Part shown: positions 26,557 to 37,562 of the stretch, in pieces
Position numbering within the stretch: the stretch's first letter is position 1
How the letters are laid out: each line of letters starts with the position of its first letter
NCBI RefSeq assembly: GCF_000165835.1
Contig: NC_014640.1
Coordinates: 4,712,001 to 4,776,000 of the forward strand
Length of the DNA: 64,000 bases
Direction of reading: 5' to 3'
Source of the DNA: Achromobacter xylosoxidans A8
GTDB lineage: Bacteria > Pseudomonadota > Gammaproteobacteria > Burkholderiales > Burkholderiaceae_B
The notes under the pieces: model-generated
Told to the model about the DNA's origin: nothing
Databases searched by the model: none
What the model saw: only the letters and a program-made list of their open reading frames with translations
Made by a program: the position numbers and the translations under genes

Positions 26557-27756
26557 CTACAGCTTGCAGCCGGTCTCCGCGGGCGGCAGGAAAGAGCGGC
26601 CGCTATGCACGATCTCGGCATAGTCGTCCTTGTCCTTCATGTCCTTCTTGGCGCGGCCCTTGAGCAGGTAGTAGTTCTTCAGGACCTGGTGGTCTTCCTT
26701 GCGGATTTCCTCCTTGCCCGTCAGGCCTTCGTAGGCCATGCCCTCCATCACGGCGATGACCTTGGCCGGGTCGGCGCTGCCGGCCCGGGCGATGGCGTCC
26801 AGCATGATGCGGGTGCAGATGTAGGAGCCCGCCAGGCTGTAGTTGGGATTGGCGCGCGTCTTGTCCCGGGACAGCTGCACCAGTTCCTTGTTCAGCGGCG
26901 AGTCGATGCCGTGCCAGTACTGCGCGCCGAAATACACGCCTTCGCACAGGTCGGCGCCCAGGCCTTCGAACTGTTCCAGGCCCGACGCCCAGGCCACCAG
27001 GATGGTGCAGTTCTGCTTCATGCCGAAGCTGACGGCCTGGCGCAACGTGTCCGAGGACTGCGAGCCGAAATTCAGGATCAGCAGCACGTCCGGCTTGGCC
27101 GCCATGGCGTTGGTGAGGTAGCCGCTGAACTCCTTCTCGGTCAGCGAGTGGTAGCTGTTGCCCACATGCTCGATGCCTTTTTCCTTGAAGATCGCCTTGG
27201 CCGCGCCGAGCAGGCCGTCGCCGAACACGTATTGCGGCGTGATGGTGTACCAGCGCTTGGCGTTGGGCAGCTTTTCGAGCAAGGGGCGCACGGTCTGTTC
27301 GATGGCGCCGAAGGTGGGTACGGACCAGCGGAAGGTCGCGCGGTTGCAATCCTTGCCGGTGATTTCGTCCGCGCCCGCGGTGGTGATGAAGACGCCGCCG
27401 GCGCGCTCGACTTCCTTGCCCATGGCCAGCGCCTCTGATGACAGGATGCCTCCGGCGAAGAACTTGACGCCCTTCTGTTGCGAGATTTCCTGCACCTTGC
27501 GCACCGCCGTTGCCGGCTTGCCCTCGGTGTCCAGCACGGTGTAGGCCAGCGGCCGGTCCAGCGCGCGGCCGTACTGTTCCAGCGCCAGTTTCATACCCAG
27601 GTCGGCGTACTTGCCGTTGGCGGCAAAAGCACCCGACATGGGCACCGGACACCCGAACTGGATGGCATCGGCTTGCGCCAACGCGGACCGGGCGGCCCAC
27701 AATGATCCGGGCACCGCGCCAAGCGCGGCCATTTTCAGCAGGTTGCGGCGATTCAA
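26557..27756 (-). CDS. ABC transporter substrate-binding protein (LivK/amide-binding type)
   Basis: A 399-residue periplasmic binding protein of the Leu/Ile/Val type I fold. I choose a TTG start at 27754-27756 (reading Met-Asn-Arg-Arg-Asn-Leu-Leu-Lys) because a GGGAG ribosome-binding site sits 7 bp upstream; an ATG at 27795 would give a long atypical leader. The leader NRRNLLKMAALGAVPG resembles a Tat signal with an RR pair but lacks the full consensus; cleavage is expected after ALA. The mature protein starts QADAIQFGCPVPMSGAFAAN. First gene of the operon that includes two amide or peptide hydrolases, so the ligand may be an amide or small peptide rather than a branched-chain amino acid. Confidence 0.9.
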   Translation of the reverse strand: MNRRNLLKMAALGAVPGSLWAARSALAQADAIQFGCPVPMSGAFAANGKYADLGMKLALEQYGRALDRPLAYTVLDTEGKPATAVRKVQEISQQKGVKFFAGGILSSEALAMGKEVERAGGVFITTAGADEITGKDCNRATFRWSVPTFGAIEQTVRPLLEKLPNAKRWYTITPQYVFGDGLLGAAKAIFKEKGIEHVGNSYHSLTEKEFSGYLTNAMAAKPDVLLILNFGSQSSDTLRQAVSFGMKQNCTILVAWASGLEQFEGLGADLCEGVYFGAQYWHGIDSPLNKELVQLSRDKTRANPNYSLAGSYICTRIMLDAIARAGSADPAKVIAVMEGMAYEGLTGKEEIRKEDHQVLKNYYLLKGRAKKDMKDKDDYAEIVHSGRSFLPPAETGCKL

Positions 27757-27928
27757 GATGGTTCTCCCTGGCTGCCGCTGGCGCTGCCGCGGCATATTGA
27801 CGATGTCGGGCGCGCACCATGCGCGTCCCCATTCCGACTCTGTCTGCTCCGAGCTCCCGTGCCAGGGCCGCCGCCACGCGGGCGTACTCGCAAGTCCTGG
27901 CGCTTCGTGCCTATACTGCGACTACCAT

Positions 27929-27964
27929 CCTATTTATCATGATAAATAGGATTATTATCATGAT
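27929..27964. promoter_or_regulatory. 22-bp perfect palindrome plus a second half-match 21 bp away, probable FadR-type operators
   Basis: Half-site CCTATTTATCA is followed immediately by its exact reverse complement (27929-27950). A second copy of the core, TTATCATGAT (27955-27964), is centred 21 bp further on, two helical turns. The pair lies between the divergent binding-protein gene and the FadR-type regulator in an otherwise featureless 320-bp gap. It is the probable target of the regulator at 28077. Confidence 0.7.
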
Positions 27965-28076
27965 CAGTTTGGCGAGCCGGCTCTGTCAATAGCGGGCGCA
28001 TCAGGTATAACCCGGGGTCCGCGCAGTACCGCCACGGGGCCACCCCGCGCACACCACGCAGCAACGGAGGAACGCA

Positions 28077-28913
28077 ATGGCGTTCAACAGTCATGACCTA
28101 CAAGCCGCGGGCGCGTCGAGTCCGCCCAAGCGCAGCGACCTGGTCGCCGAGGAGATCAAGCGGCTGATCACGGCCAAGAACCTGTTGCCAGGCGACAAGC
28201 TGCCGCGCGAGAGCGAGTTGCAAAGCATGTTCTCGGTCAGCAAGAGCACCATGCGCGAAGCGCTCAAATCGCTGGAGGTGCAGGGACTGGTGAAGGTCAG
28301 CACCGGACCGGGCGGCGGCGGCACCGTGGTCGAGGTGCCGCTGGACCGCACTTTCCAGCTGATGCAGAACTACCTTTTCTTCAAGGAAGTGCGGATCGAG
28401 GACATCTACCAGGTGCGCAAGCTGCTGGAGCCCGAACTGGCAGCCAGCGCCGTGCCCTTCCTGACAGAGGCGCATTTCGCCGCGCTGGAGGAAAACATCG
28501 CCTGCTGCGATCCGTCCGCAGAACATGTGGACGATCCGCTGGCACAGCGCCAGGAAGAGATCAATTTCCACGACATCTTCGCCGCGGCCTGCCCCAATCC
28601 GTTCCTGCGGTTCAGCTGCGAGATGACCAACGAAATGATCCGGCAACTGACCGTGTTCGACAACGAGATGCCGTTGTCCGAACAGCAGCGCTTCGGCAGC
28701 GCCAACGCGGGTTTCCACCGCAAGATCCTGGCGGCGGCGCGCGAGCGCGACGTCGAACAGGTGCGCGACCTGATGAGCGGGCACATGCAGGACGCGATGC
28801 GCTCGGTCAAGCGCATGCACGGCAAGCTCGAGGGCCGGTTGATCCTGGACTCCGAGATGTCGCGGCGCAACGTCACGCGCAAGGCTCGGCGCGGCGGCAG
28901 CAAGAAGGCCTGA
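28077..28913 (+). CDS. FadR/GntR-family transcriptional regulator
   Basis: A 278-residue regulator with a good Shine-Dalgarno (GGAGG) before the ATG. The winged helix-turn-helix spans about residues 18-90 (PGDKLPRESELQSMFSVSKS, then TMREALKSLEVQGLVKV). The FCD domain follows, with EPELAASAVPFL and a metal-ligand-like segment NFHDIFAAACPNPF. The basic C-terminal tail (NVTRKARRGGSKKA) is unusual for the family. Divergent from the transporter/hydrolase operon, which it very likely controls. Confidence 0.93.
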   Translation: MAFNSHDLQAAGASSPPKRSDLVAEEIKRLITAKNLLPGDKLPRESELQSMFSVSKSTMREALKSLEVQGLVKVSTGPGGGGTVVEVPLDRTFQLMQNYLFFKEVRIEDIYQVRKLLEPELAASAVPFLTEAHFAALEENIACCDPSAEHVDDPLAQRQEEINFHDIFAAACPNPFLRFSCEMTNEMIRQLTVFDNEMPLSEQQRFGSANAGFHRKILAAARERDVEQVRDLMSGHMQDAMRSVKRMHGKLEGRLILDSEMSRRNVTRKARRGGSKKA

Positions 28914-28985
28914 GGGCGGCGGCCGCTTGCGCCAACCCTCAAGCGGTGCGAACCAGCCGGGCTCACTCCCCCGGCCGTCGCCGAC

Positions 28986-29972
28986 TCAGTCCAGCTTGAT
29001 GTGATTGGACTCGATCACCGCGCCCCAGCGCTGGCGGTCTTCCTGCACATAGGCGTCGACGTCGGCCTGGCTGCGCGGCGCCTGGATCACCAGGCCCAGC
29101 GGTTCGAAGCGGCCGCGGAACGCCGGATCCTTCAGTACCTTGTCCAGCGCCGCCTGCAGGCGCTGCGCCTCGGCCTGCGGCACGGCGCGCGGCACGGCCA
29201 GGCCAAACCAGGTGGCGGCGCGGAATCCCGGAAAGCCGCTTTCCGCCACGGTCGGCACCTCCGGCAGCACGGCCAGCCTTTCCGCGGTGGTGACGGCCAG
29301 TGCCTTGATCTTGCGTTCCCGCACCAGCGGCAGCGACGTGCTGACCACGTCCACCATGAGTTGCGTGTCGTTGCCCATCAGTGAGGTCAGCGCGGGCGCG
29401 CTGCCGTTGTACGGGATATGCGCCACGTCCATGCCGGTGCGTGATTTCAGCAGTTCGGTCGCCAACTGCAGCGGATTGCCGATGCCCACGGAGGCGTAGT
29501 TCAGCTTGCCAGGCTGCGCCTTGGCATAGGTGACGAATTCAGCCAACGAGCCGGCCGGCACCTCGTTGTTGGCCACCACCACCAGCGGCAATTCGGCCGC
29601 GATGCCGAGCACGCGGAAGTCGCGGGCGGCGTCATAGGCGATGCGCTGGTAGAGCATGGGATTGAGCACCATGCTGGCGTTGCTGGCGAGAAAAACCGTA
29701 TAGCCGTCAGGTGCGGATCGCGCTACCTGGGTGGCGGCGATCATGGTGTTGGCGCCGGGCTTGTTCTCCACGACCACGGGTTGCCCGAGGTCGCGCGACA
29801 TGCCCTCGGCCAACACCCGCGACAATTGGTCGGCGGATCCTCCTGGCGTGTACGGCACGACCAGTTTGACCGGCTTGTCCGGAAACGCCGCCAACACGGC
29901 GGAAGGGCCCGCGAGCGCGAAGATCGTTGCGGCCGCGATGCGACGCAGCCTGTGGTTCAGTCTGTATGCCAT
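28986..29972 (-). CDS. Tripartite tricarboxylate transporter (Bug-type) periplasmic receptor
   Basis: A 328-residue Bug receptor with a signal peptide (cleavage near VLAAFP) and the motifs FPDKPVKLVVPYTPGGSADQ and GQPVVVENKPGANTM. Downstream of the acyl-CoA ligase gene by 54 bp and on the same strand, so probably part of the 32452-to-28986 operon. As with most Bug proteins no TctA/TctB membrane genes are adjacent. The bound carboxylate is presumably the substrate of the neighbouring ligase. Confidence 0.93.
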   Translation of the reverse strand: MAYRLNHRLRRIAAATIFALAGPSAVLAAFPDKPVKLVVPYTPGGSADQLSRVLAEGMSRDLGQPVVVENKPGANTMIAATQVARSAPDGYTVFLASNASMVLNPMLYQRIAYDAARDFRVLGIAAELPLVVVANNEVPAGSLAEFVTYAKAQPGKLNYASVGIGNPLQLATELLKSRTGMDVAHIPYNGSAPALTSLMGNDTQLMVDVVSTSLPLVRERKIKALAVTTAERLAVLPEVPTVAESGFPGFRAATWFGLAVPRAVPQAEAQRLQAALDKVLKDPAFRGRFEPLGLVIQAPRSQADVDAYVQEDRQRWGAVIESNHIKLD

Positions 29973-30026
29973 GCTTGTCTCCCGAGCTATCGTGCTCTTG
30001 TTGTCGCGGCCGTGCGCCGCGCTCCG

Positions 30027-31529
30027 CTATACCTTGCGCTGCCTGCCCGCCCAGAATTCGGCGCGCAGCCTGCGCTTGGCGATCTTGCCGTTGTCGTCGC
30101 GCGGCAGTTCCGCGCGCAGTTGCAGTTCGCGCGGCACCTTGTAGCGCGCGAGCCGTTGCGTCAGCCATTGCGTCAGCGCCTCGGCCTCGGGCAAGGCCCC
30201 CGCCGCGGGCTGCACCAGCGCCATCAGCCGCTCTCCGTATTCGTCATCGGGCACGCCGAACACGGCGCAATCCGCCACGCCCGGATACTGCATCAACTGA
30301 TGCTCGATCTCGGCGGGATAGATGTTCACGCCGCCCGAGATCACCAGATCCGATTCGCGGTCGCATACGTACAGATAGCCGTCCGCATCCAGATAGCCCA
30401 GGTCGCCCAGGCCGATGAGCCCGTCCTTCTCGACCTCGGCGCGGGCCTGGGGATTGTTGCGATAGGTAAAGTCCGCATAGGCCGGCTGGCGCACGTGGAT
30501 CCGCCCGATTTCGCCCGCCGCGCAAGGCGACCCGTCCTCGGCATAGATCCTGATCTGCGCCCCGCCGACGGGCCGGCCGGCGCTGCCGGGGCGGGCGAGC
30601 GCTTCGTGCGAATCGATGACCGTGACCATCCCGGCCTCGCTGGAGGCATAGGTTTCATGGATGACGGGGCCCAACCATTCGATCATGGCGCGCTTGATTT
30701 CCGGCGCGCAGGGTGCGCCCGTCGAGGCCACGAAGCGCAGCGACGACAAGTCGTATGCGGCGCGCGTGGCGGCATCCAGCTTCAACAGGCGCACGTACAT
30801 GATGGGGACCAGGTAGACCGTATCGATGCGATGCGTCTCGATCAGGCGTAGCACCTCGATGGGGTCGAACCTGTCGGTCAGCACGAAGGTCTCGCAGACC
30901 CGCAAGGCCACCTGTGCGTACACGCTGGGCGCGCTGTGATAAATCGGCGCGGGCAGCAAGGCGCGCGAGCCCGGGCGCAGGCCGTAGGCCGCTTCCACCA
31001 CCGCTTCGACCTGTTGCTGGTGGCGCGCCAGGTGTTCCAGCGGAAATGGCGCGCGCACCACCCCCTTGGGCCGGCCGGTAGTGCCGGAGGTATAGGCCAT
31101 GTGGCCGCGCGGCGCCACGCGCGGACCATCGTAGGGCGGCTGGCTGTCGCGCCAGGCGTCGTAGTCCGCCTGCCCGGGCTGCGCCGCGCCAGGGCCGGCC
31201 AGCAGCACAGGCAGACCGGCCGGCAGCGCATCGCGCAGCGGCTGCCACAGGTCGGCGTGGGCAATCAGCAGCCGGGCGCCGCTGTCTTCAATCAGGAACG
31301 CCACTTCGGCGGCAGTGAAATGCCAGTTGATCGGGCAGTAGTAGCAACCCAGCCGCTTGCAGGCCTGGATGATCTCCAGGTAAGGCAGGCCGTTGCGCAG
31401 CAGCACAGCGATCACGTCGCCTTCCCCCACGCCCATCGCAGCCAGGCCGGCGGCGACCTGCTCGCCGCGCGCCGCCAGCGCGGCGCCTGACAGACGCTCG
31501 CCGCCCGCATGGATGGTGCTGTCCGTCAT
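30027..31529 (-). CDS. AMP-forming acyl-CoA synthetase/ligase
   Basis: A 500-residue ANL-superfamily ligase. The P-loop-like AMP motif HMAYTSGTTGRPKGV is near residue 150. YASSEAGMVT, GDLGYLDADGYLYVCDRESD and SGGVNIYPAEIE follow in the usual order, and the C-terminal catalytic Lys is in RDDNGKIAKRRLR. It makes an acyl-CoA from a carboxylic acid, ATP and CoA through an acyl-AMP. The start at 31527-31529 overlaps the stop of the SDR gene (ATGA). Resembles crotonobetaine/long-chain or aryl ligases; substrate not predictable. Confidence 0.92.
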   Translation of the reverse strand: MTDSTIHAGGERLSGAALAARGEQVAAGLAAMGVGEGDVIAVLLRNGLPYLEIIQACKRLGCYYCPINWHFTAAEVAFLIEDSGARLLIAHADLWQPLRDALPAGLPVLLAGPGAAQPGQADYDAWRDSQPPYDGPRVAPRGHMAYTSGTTGRPKGVVRAPFPLEHLARHQQQVEAVVEAAYGLRPGSRALLPAPIYHSAPSVYAQVALRVCETFVLTDRFDPIEVLRLIETHRIDTVYLVPIMYVRLLKLDAATRAAYDLSSLRFVASTGAPCAPEIKRAMIEWLGPVIHETYASSEAGMVTVIDSHEALARPGSAGRPVGGAQIRIYAEDGSPCAAGEIGRIHVRQPAYADFTYRNNPQARAEVEKDGLIGLGDLGYLDADGYLYVCDRESDLVISGGVNIYPAEIEHQLMQYPGVADCAVFGVPDDEYGERLMALVQPAAGALPEAEALTQWLTQRLARYKVPRELQLRAELPRDDNGKIAKRRLRAEFWAGRQRKV

Positions 31530-32452
31530 GAGGCCTCCGTGCTGCGCTGCGCCTTGTCCTGCGCGGTGCGCGCTTCGATCGCCTGACGCGCGGCAGCCCA
31601 GTCGGCGTCGCTCCATTCGGCGTACTGCTTGAAATAGGCGCCGTTGGCCAGATAGTCGCCGCCATCCAGCGCGATGGTCTGGCCGTTGATCCAGTCGTAG
31701 CCCGGACTCAGCAGGAAAGCGGCGAGTTCGCCTATGTCGTGTCCGGTGCCGAGACGCCGCATCGGGTTCTGCTGCGTCTGGGTGTCAGCGCCCTGGTCCT
31801 TGGGCCGCAGGCGCGCGCTGGCGCCTTCGGTCGGAATCACGCCCGGCGCGATGGCGTTGAGGCGAATGCCGTGGCGGCCCCATTCGATGGCCAGCGACTT
31901 GGTCATGGCGTCTATGCCGGCCTTGGACATGGCCGAGGGAACCACGAAGGGCGAACCGGTCCAGACCCAGGTCACCACGATAGACAGCACGGCCCCGCCC
32001 GTGCCTTGCGCAATCCAGCGCTTGCCCACGGCCTGGGTGGTGTAGAAAGTGCCGCGGAACACCGTGTCGGCGATGGCGTTGAAGCCGCGCGGCGAGAGCT
32101 TCTCGGTGGGGCTGATGAAGTTCCCCGCGGCGTTGTTGACCAGGCCGGTCAGCGCGCCATGCCCGGTCCAGATGGCTTCGACGGCGGCGTCCACCGCCTC
32201 GGCATCGCGGATATCCACCGCCTGGACGTGGACCTCCGCGCCGTACCGTTCGCGCAGGCCCGCGGCGGCTTCTTCCAGCACGGCGGCGCGGCGCCCCCAA
32301 AGGTGCAGCGACGCGCCCAGCGCCGCCAGCCGCTCGGCCATGGCGTAGCCCAGGCCGGTGCCGCCGCCGGTGACGAGGATGCGCTGGCCACGGAACAGGT
32401 CGGCGCGGAACATGGTTTGCGGGGCGGTCCCGCCGGGCTGGTTTTGAGGCAT
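31526..32452 (-). CDS. SDR-family oxidoreductase, 2,4-dienoyl-CoA reductase-like
   Basis: A 308-residue short-chain dehydrogenase. The cofactor loop is ILVTGGGTGLGYAMAERLAA near residues 20-40, and NNAAGNF follows. The usual Tyr of the YxxxK site is absent: the segment reads VPSAMSKAGIDAMTKSLAIE, very close to mitochondrial-type 2,4-dienoyl-CoA reductases, where the Ser-Ala-x-x-Lys pattern is normal. NADPH-dependent reduction of an unsaturated acyl-CoA is therefore the best guess. First gene of the SDR-ligase-Bug operon, divergent from a LysR regulator. Confidence 0.88.
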   Translation of the reverse strand: MPQNQPGGTAPQTMFRADLFRGQRILVTGGGTGLGYAMAERLAALGASLHLWGRRAAVLEEAAAGLRERYGAEVHVQAVDIRDAEAVDAAVEAIWTGHGALTGLVNNAAGNFISPTEKLSPRGFNAIADTVFRGTFYTTQAVGKRWIAQGTGGAVLSIVVTWVWTGSPFVVPSAMSKAGIDAMTKSLAIEWGRHGIRLNAIAPGVIPTEGASARLRPKDQGADTQTQQNPMRRLGTGHDIGELAAFLLSPGYDWINGQTIALDGGDYLANGAYFKQYAEWSDADWAAARQAIEARTAQDKAQRSTEAS

Positions 32453-32515
32453 GGCCTGGTCTCCTGTTTGGTGGAGGCCAGAATATCAACCAGCGCCACG
32501 CCGCGACAATCCCGC

Positions 32516-32529
32516 AGTTTGCGTAAACT
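32516..32529. promoter_or_regulatory. 5-4-5 dyad in the SDR/LysR divergent gap, possible LysR-type binding site
   Basis: AGTTT-GCGT-AAACT is a perfect interrupted dyad 64 bp upstream of the SDR start and 32 bp upstream of the LysR start. LysR regulators usually bind such interrupted dyads at divergent promoters. Confidence 0.4.
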
Positions 32530-32561
32530 ATGTTTCCTCACAGTCAACAATAAGACCGCGC

Positions 32562-33491
32562 ATGCCCGCCCTGCCCGCGTTGGATCTCAATCTGATACAG
32601 CTGTTCGTCACCATCGTCGACGCGGGCACGCTGAGCGAAGCGGCGGTGCGCCACGGCGTGACCCGTTCGCACGTCAGCCGCAACCTGCAGAAGCTGGAAC
32701 GGGCTTTCGGCGCCCAGCTCATCCGGCGCAGCACCCGCAGGCTGGAACTGACGCAGCAAGGCTCGGTGCTGTATGAACACGGCGCGCGCATGGCGCGCGA
32801 GGTCGAATCCGCCCGCCACGCCCTGCAGAAGCTGGGCTCGGAACCGGCGGGCCATGTCCGGCTCAGCATTCCCACCGGGCTGGGCGAGCTGGACCAATTG
32901 CGCCCGCTGCTGGTGAGTTTCGCCCTGCGCCATCCCTCGCTGACCCTGCGCGTGCTGTTTTCCAACCGGGTGAGCGACCTGATTTCCTCGGAAATCGATG
33001 TGGCGTTGCGGGTGATGACCACCCCGCCCCAGGATTACGTGGCGCGCGCGCTCGGCGACGTCAAATGGGTGCTGTGCGCGGCGCCCTCTTATCTGGAACA
33101 ATTCGGCGCGCCGGCCCATCCGCGCGACCTTGCGCGCCTGCACTTCCTCGGTCCGCCCGATCCCAGGCCCCTGGTCACGCTGCGCCTGCGCCGCAAGGAC
33201 CAGCTGCACGAGGCCAAGCTCGCGCCGCGGCTGCAATCGGAGTATTTCCCGTTCCTGGCCCAGGCCGCGCGCGCCGGCGCGGGCGTGGCGCTGCTGCCCG
33301 CCTATGTGGTGTACGCGGACATCGCGGCGGGCCGCCTGACGCCCGTGCTCCCCGCCTACCAAGCCATGGGGCCGGGCGACAAGCTGTTCATCCTGACCAC
33401 GCCCAATCCCTACCCCTCGACCGCGCAGCGCGCGGTGGTCGATTTCCTGCGCACGGAGCTGACCGCGCTGCTGCGCCATTTCCTGGCATAG
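32562..33491 (+). CDS. LysR-family transcriptional regulator
   Basis: A 309-residue LysR protein. The HTH is at residues 7-66 (LDLNLIQLFVTIVDAGTLSE, then AAVRHGVTRSHVSRNLQKLE), followed by an effector domain beginning GHVRLSIPTGLGELDQLRPL. The ATG at 32562 is chosen because the HTH starts just after it. The gene is divergent from and probably regulates the SDR-acyl-CoA ligase-Bug operon. Confidence 0.92.
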   Translation: MPALPALDLNLIQLFVTIVDAGTLSEAAVRHGVTRSHVSRNLQKLERAFGAQLIRRSTRRLELTQQGSVLYEHGARMAREVESARHALQKLGSEPAGHVRLSIPTGLGELDQLRPLLVSFALRHPSLTLRVLFSNRVSDLISSEIDVALRVMTTPPQDYVARALGDVKWVLCAAPSYLEQFGAPAHPRDLARLHFLGPPDPRPLVTLRLRRKDQLHEAKLAPRLQSEYFPFLAQAARAGAGVALLPAYVVYADIAAGRLTPVLPAYQAMGPGDKLFILTTPNPYPSTAQRAVVDFLRTELTALLRHFLA

Positions 33492-33648
33492 CGGCCGGGC
33501 GGCCGCCATCGTTCCCGGCTCGCCGCGGCGCGCCGCAACATCCGCGTAGGACTTTCTTGATAAAAGAGGCTTGCGGCTCGCGCGCGCCTCGGCCAGAGTA
33601 TCGGGTGAGGCCAAAAGCCGCGCCGCCCCTGATTGCAGTAGGGGAACT

Positions 33649-33685
33649 TTGACGGTCCGGCTAAGTCTTATATAAGATATAAGAC
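33649..33685. promoter_or_regulatory. acnA control region: perfect 9-3-9 inverted repeat (33665-33685) overlapping a promoter-like sequence
   Basis: The 21-bp dyad GTCTTATAT-AAG-ATATAAGAC at 33665-33685 is identical to that before acnB. A TTGACG (33649-33654), a 16-bp spacer and TATAAG (33671-33676) suggest a promoter whose -10 lies inside the dyad, which would fit repression. A second -10-like TAGAAT at 33714 sits 28 bp past the dyad, nearly the same spacing as the acnB -10 (26 bp), so promoter choice is open. The rest of the 290-bp gap shows nothing clear. Confidence 0.75.
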
Positions 33686-33781
33686 ATGCAGCCGCGCAGG
33701 CGTCAGTCTCACATAGAATGACAAATGCCCAAAAACGCCAGAAAATGCCGGCTTCAACCGGGCAAAACCACGGAGTCCATC

Positions 33782-36487
<2,706 letters not shown>

Positions 36488-36509
36488 TCCCTGCCTGATC
36501 AGCAAAGCA

Positions 36510-36547
36510 ATGCCCCGGCAACCGCGAGGTTGCCGGGGCATTTTCAT
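36510..36547. terminator. Rho-independent terminator of acnA (possibly bidirectional)
   Basis: ATGCCCCGGCAACC and GGTTGCCGGGGCAT arms form a 14-bp perfect stem followed by TTTTCATT on the plus strand. The convergent dioxygenase gene ends 30 bp further on. Confidence 0.88.
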
Positions 36548-36576
36548 TGCGAGCGCGGCTCGGCGGCTGCGCCCGA

Positions 36577-37353
36577 TCAGTCCGCGAACTCGTAGGCGTC
36601 CATCGCCAGCGCGCCGTAGGAGACTTCGTCGTTCAGGCGTCGAAAGCCCGCCCCGCCTGCACCCAGCGCCACGTACAGCGGCATCAGGTGGTCGTCGTGC
36701 GGATGGGCCTGCGCCGCGCCCGGCGCCTGCGCTTCCCAGTCCAGCAGCGCCGGCAGGTCGCGCCCGGCAAGCTTGTCGGCGTACCACTGCTGGAAGGCCG
36801 GCACATAGGGCAGCGCGGGCGCGTCCTGCGGCATGCGCACGTGGCGCAGGTTGTGCGTCAGCGAGCCCGAGCCGATGACCAGGATGTCCTCGTCCCGCAG
36901 TCGGGCCAGCGCGCGGCCGAGTTCCAATTGCCCGGCCGCGTCGCGGCCCATGTCCAGGGACAGTTGCACCACGGGCACGTCCGCTTCCGGATAGAGGTAG
37001 CGCAGCGGCACCCAGGCGCCATGGTCCAGCGGACGGCGCGGATCCAGGTCGGCGACGATGCCCGACTCGGCCAGCAAGCCCTGCACCCGCGCCGCCAGCT
37101 CAGGCGAGCCGGGAGCCGGGTACTGCAGCGTATAGAGTTCCTGCGGAAAACCGCCGAAATCGTGCCAGGCCACCTGGCGGTCGCGGGTGGACAATGCCAG
37201 GCCCTCGCCCATCCAGTGCGGCGACACCACCAGGATGCCTTTGGGCTTGCGGCCTTGCGCCGCGCTCCAGGCGGCTAGCGCCGGGCCGGTCTGGCCGGGC
37301 TCGACGGCGAGCATGGGGGATCCATGGGAAACGAAAAGCGTAGGCCAGCGCAT
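36577..37353 (-). CDS. DODA-type extradiol ring-cleavage dioxygenase (YgiD/LigB-like)
   Basis: A 258-residue protein of the LigB/DOPA 4,5-dioxygenase superfamily. The N-terminal TLFVSHGSPMLAVEPG carries a metal-ligand His, and further conserved His are in LVVSPHWMGEG, LDHGAWVPLRYLYP, IGSGSLTHNLRHV and HPHDDHLMPLYVALGA. The family opens catechol-type rings with non-haem Fe(II) or Zn. Bacterial YgiD-like members are of uncertain substrate. Monocistronic; its promoter must lie in the AT-rich gap to 37563. Confidence 0.92.
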   Translation of the reverse strand: MRWPTLFVSHGSPMLAVEPGQTGPALAAWSAAQGRKPKGILVVSPHWMGEGLALSTRDRQVAWHDFGGFPQELYTLQYPAPGSPELAARVQGLLAESGIVADLDPRRPLDHGAWVPLRYLYPEADVPVVQLSLDMGRDAAGQLELGRALARLRDEDILVIGSGSLTHNLRHVRMPQDAPALPYVPAFQQWYADKLAGRDLPALLDWEAQAPGAAQAHPHDDHLMPLYVALGAGGAGFRRLNDEVSYGALAMDAYEFAD

Positions 37354-37562
37354 GGCGGTGCCTCCTGATATTGAGTCGATGTGAGCATTTTCCGCCGTTT
37401 CATCTCAGCAATAAATAACCTTAATTGACATTAACTATTGCTACTTAAGCATCAGTAAGCTCATAGGCTCATCGCTGCGAGCTCTGGCAGGGCCGTCGCG
37501 CCGCAGTGCGCGCCGGGCGTTAAACTACGAAGTTGCACACTTACTGGACGCTCCCCGAAGTT
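37354..37562. other. AT-rich divergent promoter region
   Basis: The gap between the divergent dioxygenase and DUF2863-like genes contains a distinctly AT-rich stretch (about 37400-37465) with a TTGACA at 37425-37430, but no well-spaced -10 that I can identify. Promoters for both genes are expected here. Confidence 0.4.

Noticed and set aside
27757..27795. Upstream ATG start (27795) for the LivK-type binding protein
   Set aside because: It would prepend an odd Arg/Gln-rich leader. The TTG at 27756 has a good ribosome-binding site and yields a normal signal peptide.
28923..28946. CCGCTTG/CAAGCGG inverted repeat in the convergent gap after the FadR-type regulator
   Set aside because: Seven-base stem with a ten-base loop and no T tract; too weak to call a terminator.
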